Assembly: GCF_018885265.1 (NCBI RefSeq)
Contig: NZ_CP076538.1
Location: forward strand, 4,748,001 to 4,812,000
DNA from: Amycolatopsis aidingensis
GTDB lineage: Bacteria; Actinomycetota; Actinomycetes; Mycobacteriales; Pseudonocardiaceae
Direction of reading: 5' to 3'
DNA length: 64,000 nt
Below the pieces are notes generated by a model. The model saw only the letters and a list, made by a program, of their open reading frames with translations. It was not told where the DNA came from and did no database searches. A program made the translations under genes and the position numbers. Numbering within the stretch: position 1 is the first letter of the stretch; each line of letters begins with the position of its first letter. This document shows, piece after piece, positions 7,655 through 15,769 of this stretch.

Positions 7655-8182
7655 ATGCGAAGAATCGGATCGAGAGCACTGGTGGCGGTGTTGGCCCTGG
7701 TGGCGGGGCTGGGCCTGGCGGCGGGCCCGGCTTCGGCCGCCGGGGCGGCCGCCACCACGGGCGACGGGCACGCCAGGGTGCTCGGCCCGGATGGGTACAA
7801 GTCGCTGAAGCTGGGCATGTCCGAACAGGACGCGGTGGCCACCGGGCTGCTGACCGATGGGGAGGACCACGGCGAGTGCAGCTTCTACTACTTTGTTCCC
7901 AGCGAGGGGACGATGCCGCGGAGCAGCGGGATATTCATCTCCGAGACCGACGGGGTGTACGTCATCGGGGGCACCAGCAAGATGCGCACCCCGGAACACA
8001 TCCGGCGCGGGCACAGCTTCCAGCGGTTGCTGGCGGCATACCCGTACCTGAAGCAGGACGACATGTTCGACTTCCTCTACACGACTCCGGTCCCCGGAAA
8101 TCCGGAGGCGGCCTACCGGTTCGTCGTCTTCGACGGCGTGGTCGATGACTTCGGGCTGGAACTGCCCGGCAAGGGCTGCTAA
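7655..8182 (+). CDS. Small secreted protein of unknown function
   Basis: 175 residues. A clear Sec signal peptide (MRRIGSRALVAVLALVAGLGLAAG, cleavage likely after ASA near residue 28) precedes a domain starting GYKSLKLGMSEQDAVATGLL. That opening resembles the repeat seen in actinobacterial exported proteins related to BLIP/SmpA-type folds. Two Cys residues (in GECSFYY and the C-terminal GKGC) may form a disulfide. GGGGAGACGAGC before the ATG provides a ribosome site. It is separated from the one-carbon operon by a hairpin and overlaps the convergent transporter gene by 4 bases. No function can be assigned. Confidence 0.7.
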   Translation: MRRIGSRALVAVLALVAGLGLAAGPASAAGAAATTGDGHARVLGPDGYKSLKLGMSEQDAVATGLLTDGEDHGECSFYYFVPSEGTMPRSSGIFISETDGVYVIGGTSKMRTPEHIRRGHSFQRLLAAYPYLKQDDMFDFLYTTPVPGNPEAAYRFVVFDGVVDDFGLELPGKGC

Positions 8183-9069
8183 CCGGGTCCCGGCCGCGGT
8201 GCCGGCGCCCGGACCCGTCTGCTGATCAGGTAGCCGAAGGCGCCCGCGGTGCCGAACATGACCACCCCGTAGACCGCGGCCGGGATCGCGATCCGCGGGT
8301 TGTTCAGCAACACCGGGCTGAGCGCCACGGTGATGGCCAGCACGCTGTTGTGGATACCGATCTCCATCGCCGCCGCGATGGACTGGCGCACATCGACCCG
8401 CAGCAGGCGGGGCGCGAGATACCCCACCGCGATGGAGAGCACGCTGAACAGCACCGCGGCCACCCCGACATCGGCAAGGTACCCGGCAATGTTGGCGCGC
8501 TCCTGGAACACCGCGGCCGCGATGGTGGCGACCAGGAACAGTACCGACAGCAGCTTGACCGGCCGCTCCGCCCTGGTCGCCAGGCCCGGCGCCCTGCTGC
8601 GGGCGAGGAGGCCGAGCGCGACCGGGATCAGCACGATCGCGAACACCTGGAGCGTCTTGTCGAACTGCAGCCCGATGGCGGCGCCGTCGCCGAGGAAGTA
8701 GTCCAGGGACAGGTTCACCACCACCGGAAGGGTGACCACCGCGAGTACCGAGTTGACCGCGGTCAGGGTGATGTTCAGCGCGACGTCCCCGTGCGCGAGA
8801 TGGCTGAACAGGTTGGCCGTCGTCCCGCCAGGCGAGGCCGCGAGCAGCATCATCCCGACCGCCAGCTCCGGGGCCAGCCCAAGCAGATGCACCATGCCGA
8901 AGCAGGCGGCGGGCAGCAGGATGGTCTGGCAGCCCAGCGCCACCAGCACCGCTCGCGGATACGTCAGCACCCTGGCGAAGTCCTTGAGGGTGAGCGAGAG
9001 GCCGAGCCCGAACATGATCACGGCCAGCGCGATCGGCAGCAGCACGGTCGTGGCGAACGAGGACTCCAC
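8179..9069 (-). CDS. Bile acid:sodium symporter family (BASS) transporter
   Basis: About 296 residues, nearly all hydrophobic, with roughly nine to ten membrane segments. ASPGGTTANLFSHLAHGDVALN is the conserved BASS crossover motif, and the second half carries EIGIHNSVLAI, the family's second signature. It should carry an organic anion or carboxylate coupled to sodium; the substrate is unknown. The GTG at 9069 is favoured over the GTG at 9075 because the GGAGG at 9075-9079 would lie directly against the earlier codon but sits 5 bases before the later one. It is convergent with the secreted protein and divergent from the phosphatase gene. Confidence 0.8.
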   Translation of the reverse strand: MESSFATTVLLPIALAVIMFGLGLSLTLKDFARVLTYPRAVLVALGCQTILLPAACFGMVHLLGLAPELAVGMMLLAASPGGTTANLFSHLAHGDVALNITLTAVNSVLAVVTLPVVVNLSLDYFLGDGAAIGLQFDKTLQVFAIVLIPVALGLLARSRAPGLATRAERPVKLLSVLFLVATIAAAVFQERANIAGYLADVGVAAVLFSVLSIAVGYLAPRLLRVDVRQSIAAAMEIGIHNSVLAITVALSPVLLNNPRIAIPAAVYGVVMFGTAGAFGYLISRRVRAPAPRPGPG

Positions 9070-9205
9070 GGGCACCTCCCGGCCGGATGACCCGGACCGG
9101 CCGGATCGTGTGGATCAGCCTGACACCGCGGCGGGCGCCGGTCCAGGCCGGCAGGGCATGATCCGGAGAGACGACAGGCGAGCGGAAGGGAAGGTGCCTG
9201 CCGAT

Positions 9206-9997
9206 ATGACCGGACACGCCGAGTTCCTCGGGCAGGTCCTGACCGAGAGCGCGGCGACCGCGCGGGACTACTTCGGCCGGGTCGAGCCCGGCCGTAAAGG
9301 CCCGAACGGGGCGGACGTCGTCACCGAGGCCGACCTCGCGATCGGGGCTGCGATCGTGCGCGCCATCGGTTCGGCCTTCCCCACGGACGGCGTGGTCGAG
9401 GAGGAGACGGGGGTGCTTGGCGGGACCTCGGACACAGTGTGGGTGGTCGACCCGATCGACGGGACGGCGAACTTCGCGGCGGGCAGCCCGCTGTACGGGG
9501 TGATGGTCGGCGTGCTGCGCGATGGCGCACCAGTGGCGGGCGGGGTCGCGCTGCCCGCGTTCGGCGAGCTCTACCTCGCCGAGCGGGGCGCGGGGGCGCA
9601 TCGCGACGGCGTGCCCCTGACCCGGGCGCACCGCGGGGAGCTGTCCGAGTCGCTGGTCGCCTACGGCATCGACCTGGACGAGCCGGCGCGCACCCGCCGG
9701 GATCTCGCGACGATCGCCGCGATCGCCGAACACTGCCAGGGGCTACGGATGAGCAACAGCGTCTTTGACCTGATCATGGTGGCCACCGGAGCATATGGCG
9801 CCTTCCTGCACCGGCACAGCCAGATCTGGGATTGTGTGGCGCCGCAGGTCGTGCTGACGGAGGCGGGAGTGCGGTGTTCGGACTTCGCGGGCGCCCCGCT
9901 GGACTATCGCGATCCGCAGGCACGCGCTGGCCAGGACTTCGCCATGCTGGCGGCGGCGCCGCGGCTGCACGGGCGCCTGCTGGGACTGGTGCGGTGA
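9206..9997 (+). CDS. Inositol monophosphatase family protein
   Basis: 263 residues of the Mg2+-dependent FIG superfamily. It has VVTEAD early, the metal-binding Glu in VVEEETG, the signature WVVDPIDGTANF (D.IDGT), and the C-terminal IWDCVAPQVVLTEAG that holds the final metal Asp. It hydrolyses a phosphate monoester such as inositol phosphate, histidinol phosphate or a nucleotide 3'-phosphate; the exact substrate is not visible. The ATG at 9206 has AAGG at 9191-9194; a GTG at 9194 in frame with GAAGGGA before it is an equally possible start. It ends 10 bases from a convergent gene. Confidence 0.85.
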   Translation: MTGHAEFLGQVLTESAATARDYFGRVEPGRKGPNGADVVTEADLAIGAAIVRAIGSAFPTDGVVEEETGVLGGTSDTVWVVDPIDGTANFAAGSPLYGVMVGVLRDGAPVAGGVALPAFGELYLAERGAGAHRDGVPLTRAHRGELSESLVAYGIDLDEPARTRRDLATIAAIAEHCQGLRMSNSVFDLIMVATGAYGAFLHRHSQIWDCVAPQVVLTEAGVRCSDFAGAPLDYRDPQARAGQDFAMLAAAPRLHGRLLGLVR

Positions 9998-10006
9998 GTG
10001 CGGTGC

Positions 10007-10840
10007 TCAGCTGGGCTGGGTTGCCTGCACCGCCGCGATCGCCTGCCGCACCGCCCCGGCGAACCGCCAGAATGACGCGGTGGTGGTGTGCTTGCGCCGG
10101 GAATTGCTGTAGGTGCCGAACATCGACCTGCGCAACGGGGTGGTGAGCTCGAGCTGCCCGCCCATCCCGAGCAGGGTGCGGTTCACGATGTTCCGCGGCG
10201 ACCGGCCGCCGAGCTCCGGGTAGCCGGCCGCGTCCCTGGTGTCGAAACCGGCGGCGTCCAGCCGTTCCAGCAGCGACTGCTTCAGCGGGTTCGGCCGGTC
10301 CACGGCCCCGCCCACCAGCACCGCAGCGTGCTCCGGCGGTTCGTCGATGGCGGCCGGGGTACAGCCGTGCAGGCTGATCGCGTTCAGCGCCCCACCACAC
10401 CAGGAAAGGGCAACCGGGTCGTCGCAGTTCGTGCTGGTGACGTGCAGCTCGCCGTTGTCGTCGTCGCGCACGCCCTCGAACATCCAGTAGTCGTGCACCG
10501 GGCCAGCGGCAGGCTGCCGCTCGAGGCTGGCCGGGTGGTAACCGGCGATCGCCAGGCACAGCTCCGAGGTGCCACCCTCGATCCCGCCGCCGTGCGCGGC
10601 GATGACCACGGTTTTCGGCACCGGACCGGTGTCCGGCTCGCTGTCGTCCAGGATCGCGTGCCTGCGGTAGCGCCGGGCGTAGTCGACGCCCTCGGTCAGG
10701 TTGGGGTCCGCGTAGAGCTCGGTGTTCGAGCCGTACCGGTCCGCGCTGCCTGCCTGCTGGGCCCGGGCCGTCGGCAGCCCGCCGAACAGCAGCGGCACAC
10801 CGGTGATCATCCCGAGCAGGGTCCTGCGGTTGGTCTGCAC
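10007..10840 (-). CDS. Poly-gamma-glutamate hydrolase family (YjqB-like) protein, Tat-exported
   Basis: About 277 residues. The N-terminus QTNRRTLLGMITGVPLL followed by a hydrophobic stretch to ARA is a Tat signal. The mature part begins with a YADPNLTEGVDYARRYR segment, then TVVIAAHGGGIEGGTSELC, which carries the conserved metal-site His of the YjqB / poly-gamma-glutamate hydrolase family, and later AVLVGGAVD. Such zinc-peptidase-fold enzymes cut gamma-glutamyl polymers; the physiological substrate here is unknown. The frame remains open to 10903, but starting there would leave about 36 bases for two divergent promoters, so the GTG at 10840 that opens the Tat signal is preferred. Confidence 0.65.
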   Translation of the reverse strand: MQTNRRTLLGMITGVPLLFGGLPTARAQQAGSADRYGSNTELYADPNLTEGVDYARRYRRHAILDDSEPDTGPVPKTVVIAAHGGGIEGGTSELCLAIAGYHPASLERQPAAGPVHDYWMFEGVRDDDNGELHVTSTNCDDPVALSWCGGALNAISLHGCTPAAIDEPPEHAAVLVGGAVDRPNPLKQSLLERLDAAGFDTRDAAGYPELGGRSPRNIVNRTLLGMGGQLELTTPLRRSMFGTYSNSRRKHTTTASFWRFAGAVRQAIAAVQATQPS

Positions 10841-10939
10841 AGTCAACCAGTAAACACCGTCAGTTCCGGGGAAGTTCATCCGAACAGCGGGTGTGACGTT
10901 CACGTTCGCGATGTATCACTGCGGGACGTGACTCCCACC

Positions 10940-12562
10940 ATGCCTTTCGACCGACGTACCTTCCTCCGTACTTCTGCCATCGCGGGCGGGGCACTGCTCG
11001 TGCCCGCGGCGCTGGCCGGCCCCGCGCACGCCGCGTCGCCGCAGTTCGCGCACGGGGTCGCCTCCGGTGACCCGCTCCCGGACAACGTCCTGCTCTGGAC
11101 CCGCGTCACCCCCACCCCGGACGCCACCCCCGGTTCCGGCGCGGGCCCCACCGTCGAGCTGCGCTGGGAGGTGGCCACCGACCCCGGCTTCGGCAACGTA
11201 GTCGCCGCAGGCACCACGACCACCGGCCCCGAACGCGACCACACCGTGAAGGTGGCGGCGGGCGGGCTCCGGCCGGGTACCGAGTACCACTACCGGTTCA
11301 CCTTCGACGGCGTGCGCTCCCCCGCGGGCCGGACCCGCACCGCACCCGCCACCGGGGCCGAGGTCGCTCGGCTGCGGCTCGGCTTGGTCTCCTGCTCCAA
11401 CTGGCAGGCCGGGTACTTCTCCGCCTACCGGCACCTCGCCGCCCGCTCCGATCTGGACGGGGTGCTGCATGTCGGCGACTACCTCTACGAGTACCCGGTG
11501 GGCGGCTACGGGGCCCGTGGGGTCACCGTGCGGCCGCACGAGCCCGCCACCGAGATCCTCGGCCTCGCCGACTACCGGCGCCGGCACGCGCAGTACAAGA
11601 GCGACCCCGACCTGCAGGCGCTGCACCGCGCCGCGCCGTGGTTCATCACCTGGGACGACCACGAGTACGCCAACGACACCTGGTCCGGCGGCGCGGAGAA
11701 CCACCAGCCGGACGAGGGGCCGTGGGCCGCGCGTAAGGCGGCCGCGCACCAGGCGTATTTCGAGTGGATGCCGGTGCGGATGGGGCCGGAGGGCCGGATC
11801 TACCGCCGCTTCCGCTGGGGCAGGCTCGCCGAACTGTCGCTCTTGGACCTGCGAACCTACCGGTCCAAGCAGACGACCCCGTCCTCAGGCGATCCCGGCG
11901 ACCCGAGCCGCACCATCACCGGGGACCCGCAGATGGCCTGGCTCACCTCGGGGCTGTCCGAGACCGATGCGCGCTGGAAGCTGGTCGGCAACTCGGTGAT
12001 GATCACCCCGATCTCGCTGAGCAATATCGAGTCCCGCTTCCTGGAGGCACTGGGCGAGCTGATCGGCCTGCCGGTCGGCAGTGTGGCGGCCAACGCCGAC
12101 GCCTGGGACGGATACACCGCCGACCGGCGGGAACTGCTCGGGCACCTGGACGACAACAAGGTCCGCAACACCGTGTTCCTCACCGGCGACATCCACTCCT
12201 CCTGGGCCGCGGACATCCCGCTGGACCGCTCCAGCTACTGGTGGAACCGCAACAGCGCGGCCACCGAGTTCGTCACCACCTCCGTCACCAGTGACAACAT
12301 CGACGACATCCTGAGGGTCGCGCCGCGCACGGTCTCCCCGATCGCCGAGACGGCGCTGCGCGCCCGCAACTGGCATCTGGGGTACGTCGAGCTGGACTCG
12401 CACGGCTACTCGGTAGTGGACGTCAGCCCGGAGCGGGTGCAGGTGGACTGGTACTACCTGAACGACCGGCTCAGCCCCACCTCGGGTGTGCGCTACGGCA
12501 CCTCGATGGCCACCGCGGACGGGTCGCAACGGGTACGTACGGTGGATGGCCCAGTGGGCTGA
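10940..12562 (+). CDS. Alkaline phosphatase D family phosphodiesterase/phosphatase (PhoD-like), Tat-exported
   Basis: 540 residues. FDRRTFLRTSAIAGGALLV is a textbook Tat signal with cleavage near AHA. An N-terminal fibronectin-like PhoD_N domain (about 35-140) precedes the metallophosphatase core: LGLVSCSNWQAGY, HVGDYLYEY, WDDHEYAND and LTGDIHSSW supply the metal ligands. PhoD enzymes hydrolyse phosphate mono- and diesters outside the cell using Fe3+/Ca2+ and are often phosphate-starvation induced, although no PHO box was recognised here. The ATG at 10940 is used; an in-frame GTG at 10928 would add four residues. It is divergent from another Tat-exported hydrolase. Confidence 0.88.
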   Translation: MPFDRRTFLRTSAIAGGALLVPAALAGPAHAASPQFAHGVASGDPLPDNVLLWTRVTPTPDATPGSGAGPTVELRWEVATDPGFGNVVAAGTTTTGPERDHTVKVAAGGLRPGTEYHYRFTFDGVRSPAGRTRTAPATGAEVARLRLGLVSCSNWQAGYFSAYRHLAARSDLDGVLHVGDYLYEYPVGGYGARGVTVRPHEPATEILGLADYRRRHAQYKSDPDLQALHRAAPWFITWDDHEYANDTWSGGAENHQPDEGPWAARKAAAHQAYFEWMPVRMGPEGRIYRRFRWGRLAELSLLDLRTYRSKQTTPSSGDPGDPSRTITGDPQMAWLTSGLSETDARWKLVGNSVMITPISLSNIESRFLEALGELIGLPVGSVAANADAWDGYTADRRELLGHLDDNKVRNTVFLTGDIHSSWAADIPLDRSSYWWNRNSAATEFVTTSVTSDNIDDILRVAPRTVSPIAETALRARNWHLGYVELDSHGYSVVDVSPERVQVDWYYLNDRLSPTSGVRYGTSMATADGSQRVRTVDGPVG

Positions 12563-12666
12563 CCAGCACAAAGCAGACTTGTTGATCTGTTATAGTAATG
12601 CGACTTCATCGTGACCTCACGGCGGCTGCCATAGGCTGGCCTGGTCGAGCCGAGGAGGGCCGAACC

Positions 12667-13038
12667 ATGTCGCCACTCACCGAACGACAAGTCTGCGTTA
12701 CCGTCGATGCCCGGCGGCGGGGCCGGATCGGAGTCGTCCATGTCAATGGCGACGTCGACCTGGCGACCGCCGGTACCGTCCGCCGGGCCATCGACGGCGA
12801 ACTGGCCGCCGATCCGGCCGCGATGATCATCGACCTGTCCAGCGTCGAGTTCTTCGGCTGCACCGGCCTTTCCATCCTCGCCGACACCAGGAACCGGACC
12901 AGCGGGCGGACGTGGCTGGGCCTGGTGGCGAACCAGCGCGCCGTGCTGCGTCCGTTGCGACTGTTCGGGTTCTGCGACAGCCTTCCGGTGCACACGTCGT
13001 TACAGCAGGCACTGGAGCGGGCTCGCCGGTTCGACTGA
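12667..13038 (+). CDS. STAS-domain protein (anti-sigma factor antagonist-like)
   Basis: 123 residues forming a single STAS domain: GVVHVNGDVDLATAG, then IIDLSSVEFFGCTGLSIL. The usual phosphorylatable Ser of the DSSG motif is replaced by Thr in GCTG, a substitution that may still allow phosphorylation. GAGGAGG at 12652-12658 lies 8 bases before the ATG and fixes the start, ruling out upstream ATGs. An AT-rich stretch with TATAGT at 12591-12596 is a possible -10 element. No anti-sigma kinase or sigma factor gene lies nearby, so its partner must be elsewhere. Confidence 0.8.
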   Translation: MSPLTERQVCVTVDARRRGRIGVVHVNGDVDLATAGTVRRAIDGELAADPAAMIIDLSSVEFFGCTGLSILADTRNRTSGRTWLGLVANQRAVLRPLRLFGFCDSLPVHTSLQQALERARRFD

Positions 13039-13055
13039 CCAGAGGGTCCGGCGAT

Positions 13056-14114
13056 TCAGTCGTCCTCGTCGACGAACGCGATCATGATCGACATCGCATC
13101 GTCCTGCGGGTAGTTGGAATGATAGACGCTGTGCAGCCCGAGCCGCTCACCCTTGCGCACCGATCCGAGATCCTCGGCGAGGCAAGTGCTCATCGACTCG
13201 ATGTGACCCTCATACTCCGGGACGGTGCCGTAGCCGGCCCGCGAGGCGCAGATATCCTCACCTGTATCCAAGTTGGACAGTGTGATCACCTCGCCACCAT
13301 CGTGAACGTGGCCGCCCGCGCCCTTGAAAGTGCCTTCGATCGTGGACTTCCACTCCCACCTGGTATGTGACTCGCCCTTGGGCACACTGTGCTCGGAGAT
13401 GCCGCAGTTGTCGGCATCCAGCCAGATCGGAGTGACCTCCTCCATCCCAGGGGTGTCGCCGGGAACATGTGTCATGGTCACTTCGAAGAACACCTGCTGC
13501 TGCTCGTTCTTCATGTTCATCAGCTCGAGCATGACGTAGGTCAACGGCAGGAAGCCGTACCGCACGCCATAGCCATCCGGCAGGTTGCCGCCGGTGCGCT
13601 CGTTGCCGGTGGCGAAGATCCGGCGGCCCGCCAGGCTGACCCAGCTGCCCTGGCAGGTAACGTCCGCTTTGGACCTGTCGAAGAACACCGCGTGGTGCAG
13701 CATCGCTCCACTGTGATAGTTGGCAGGGCTGCCGTCCGCATAGGTGAGGTCCGGCTGGATTCCGGTGATGTAGCAGTTCAGACACGGCGGTATCAGCGGC
13801 GCGAACGCCAGCGTATGCGTACCGTGCATCGGCTCGTCCGGCCCGTGCAGCGGCCCGACGCCATGGTCGTGCCCGCCGTCCTCGTGCGGTTTCATGATCA
13901 CCGGCCCGATCCGCACCGTGGTCTGTTTGGACCCGTCCGGCAGGACCTTGCTGTGCACGATCCGCGGCTCACCGGCTAGCGTGTCCTGCTGGTACTGGTG
14001 ATCCGACTGGACATCCGCACCCGCCGTGCCCGGCGCGACCAGCACGAACATTCCCGCCAGCAACGCGGTAAGCACCGCACCGACACGACGTCGGGAATGC
14101 GCTTTTCTTCGCAT
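13056..14114 (-). CDS. Secreted protein resembling SURNod19 / copper type II monooxygenase-like domain
   Basis: 352 residues. A Sec signal (RRRVGAVLTALLAGMFVLVAPGTAGA) leads a mature protein with IPPCLNCYITGIQPDL, GAMLHHAVFFD, FATGNERTGG, GGHVHDGGEV and HSVYHSNYPQDDAMS. These His pairs and their spacing resemble the two copper sites (HH, HxH, late Met) of peptidylglycine hydroxylating monooxygenase-type proteins, and the wording around CLNCY and GNERT recalls the plant SURNod19 family. The assignment rests on remembered motifs and is moderate. AAAGGAG sits 6 bases before the ATG at 14114, which rejects the longer frame from 14147. A His/Asp-rich segment (HEDGGHDHGVGPLHG) near residue 80 may also bind metal. 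Confidence 0.5.
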   Translation of the reverse strand: MRRKAHSRRRVGAVLTALLAGMFVLVAPGTAGADVQSDHQYQQDTLAGEPRIVHSKVLPDGSKQTTVRIGPVIMKPHEDGGHDHGVGPLHGPDEPMHGTHTLAFAPLIPPCLNCYITGIQPDLTYADGSPANYHSGAMLHHAVFFDRSKADVTCQGSWVSLAGRRIFATGNERTGGNLPDGYGVRYGFLPLTYVMLELMNMKNEQQQVFFEVTMTHVPGDTPGMEEVTPIWLDADNCGISEHSVPKGESHTRWEWKSTIEGTFKGAGGHVHDGGEVITLSNLDTGEDICASRAGYGTVPEYEGHIESMSTCLAEDLGSVRKGERLGLHSVYHSNYPQDDAMSIMIAFVDEDD

Positions 14115-14524
14115 CCGAAACTCCTTTCCGGAGAACAATGAACGCACTGAGCACGGAAAGTACTACGGTCGAATAAACGCATCCACAGCACAAGCGGACT
14201 TGAACCGGTCAAGTAGCACCAACATTCATGGTCTCGTATACCGGCCTGTCATGCTTGAGCGATCTGAACGTTCACTTCGCTTCGCTACTGAGTGCGTCGG
14301 CGCGAGCACACACAGTTGAACGAACCGGGGGGCGGGGGCGCTGCGCCAGCCCTGGCCGCACCGACCATCGACGCGTTACCAGCCACAACTTCCGGAAGAT
14401 GTCACGTAGCGGTGGGTGCCACACGCTCAACTTCGGACGAATCTGCGGATTTTTGACCTCAATCCGTTGACAATTTAACCTGCTCGACACGACAAATTCC
14501 GGCCCGGCGCAAGGGAGAGGCATC
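14115..14524. promoter_or_regulatory. Divergent intergenic region between the SURNod19-like gene and the PucR-type regulator
   Basis: A 410-base gap with no convincing gene. It is clearly less GC-rich than its surroundings, as expected of a promoter region. TTGACA at 14467-14472 followed about 20 bases later by ACAAAT near 14492-14497 is a possible promoter for the regulator at 14525, though the spacing is long. The remaining part shows only a G-rich tract around 14326-14345 with no clear dyad. Confidence 0.3.
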
Positions 14525-15763
14525 ATGCAGGTGTCCGGAAGATCTCTTGCCAGACAGCCTTGGCGGGACCTGCCCGTCGAGGTCGCGACCGTACTGCGGC
14601 CGCGGCTGGACAGTATCGCGCTGGAAATGATTGAGGTGATTCGGCAGCAGGTCCGGGGCTATCGCAGGCCGCTGGACTCCCCGTTCGGTCACGACCTGGT
14701 CGCGGCCGTGCGCAGGGCGCTGCACCAGTTCGTGGAGCTGATCGAGAATCCGGACGGCTCGCAGCGGGAGAACGTGGTGTTCTTCCGCGGCCTCGGCAGG
14801 ACGGAGTTCCGCGCCGGCCGCAGCATGGACCTGTTGCAGGCCGCCTACCGGGTGGGCGCACGGGTGGCTTGTCATCGTTATGTCGAGATCGCCCGGGCCG
14901 CCGCACTGCCAACGGACACCGTGCTGTTGCTGAGCGAGGCGGTGCTGGCGCACATCAACGCCCTGGCGGAGGAGTCCGTGCAGGGCTTCGCCGACGCGGA
15001 GTCGCAGAGCACGGGCCAGCGTTCCCGGCAGCGCAGGGCCCTCGCCGAGCGGCTGCTGGACCGCGACCCCGATCCGGCCTTCTCGCTGGAACCGCTTGCG
15101 GCACAGGCAGAGTGGACGTTGCCGAGGAACATCGCCTGCCTGACGATGCGGAAGCCGACCAACGGGGACTCCTCTCTCCTCGCCGGGCTCGACGACTCGG
15201 TGCTGGTCCTGCCTCGCGGCGGTGAGCTACACCTGCTGTTACCGGAACCGGATACCACCGGTCTGCTCGGCGAGCTGACGGCGGCGTTGCGTGGCCGGGT
15301 CGCCGTACTCGGCCCGACGGTGCCCTTGCGCAAGGCATGGTTGTCGATGAACTGCGCCCGGCTGGTGCTCCGACTCGGTAAGCGGGGACTCGTAGACCTG
15401 ACCGGCCTGGTAAGCGCCACGGAGCACCTCGGCAACGCCTTGTTGTTGCTGGCCCACGACCAGATCGGCGACGTGCTGCCCGAGCGCACGCTCGGCAGCC
15501 TGACCACCCTGGCCTCGGGAAAGGCACAGCGGCTCGAGGAAACGCTGGAGGCGCTGCTGTCATCCTGGGGCCGCAGCGCTCCCGAAGTCGCGTCCACCCT
15601 GGGGATCCACCCGCAGACGGCCCGCAACCGGCTGCGCCAGCTGGACGAACTGCTCGGCGACCGGCTCACCGATCCCACCTTCCGGTTCGAGGCCGAGGTC
15701 GTGCTCCGCACCCGCGCCCTGCTGCGCTCCGCGCAGGACAGCAGCCCGACCGGCCACCGCTGA
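14525..15763 (+). CDS. PucR/CdaR-type transcriptional regulator
   Basis: 412 residues. The N-terminal half is helical and resembles the sensory region common in actinobacterial PucR-like regulators (LLQAAYRVGARVACHRY). A middle GGDEF-like remnant follows, and the C-terminus carries the PucR_HTH: ETLEALLSSWGRSAPEVASTLGIHPQTARNRLRQL. Family members control purine, sugar-acid or other catabolic genes. The divergent neighbour encodes the secreted SURNod19-like protein, a possible target. GGGAGAGGC lies shortly before the ATG. It runs into the convergent DUF222 gene with only 6 bases between stops. Confidence 0.8.
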   Translation: MQVSGRSLARQPWRDLPVEVATVLRPRLDSIALEMIEVIRQQVRGYRRPLDSPFGHDLVAAVRRALHQFVELIENPDGSQRENVVFFRGLGRTEFRAGRSMDLLQAAYRVGARVACHRYVEIARAAALPTDTVLLLSEAVLAHINALAEESVQGFADAESQSTGQRSRQRRALAERLLDRDPDPAFSLEPLAAQAEWTLPRNIACLTMRKPTNGDSSLLAGLDDSVLVLPRGGELHLLLPEPDTTGLLGELTAALRGRVAVLGPTVPLRKAWLSMNCARLVLRLGKRGLVDLTGLVSATEHLGNALLLLAHDQIGDVLPERTLGSLTTLASGKAQRLEETLEALLSSWGRSAPEVASTLGIHPQTARNRLRQLDELLGDRLTDPTFRFEAEVVLRTRALLRSAQDSSPTGHR

Positions 15764-15769
15764 CCCAGT

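Noticed and set aside
7511..9733. 740-codon minus-strand frame across the secreted protein, transporter and phosphatase genes
   Set aside because: It overlaps three well-supported genes; its translation has no consistent family pattern.
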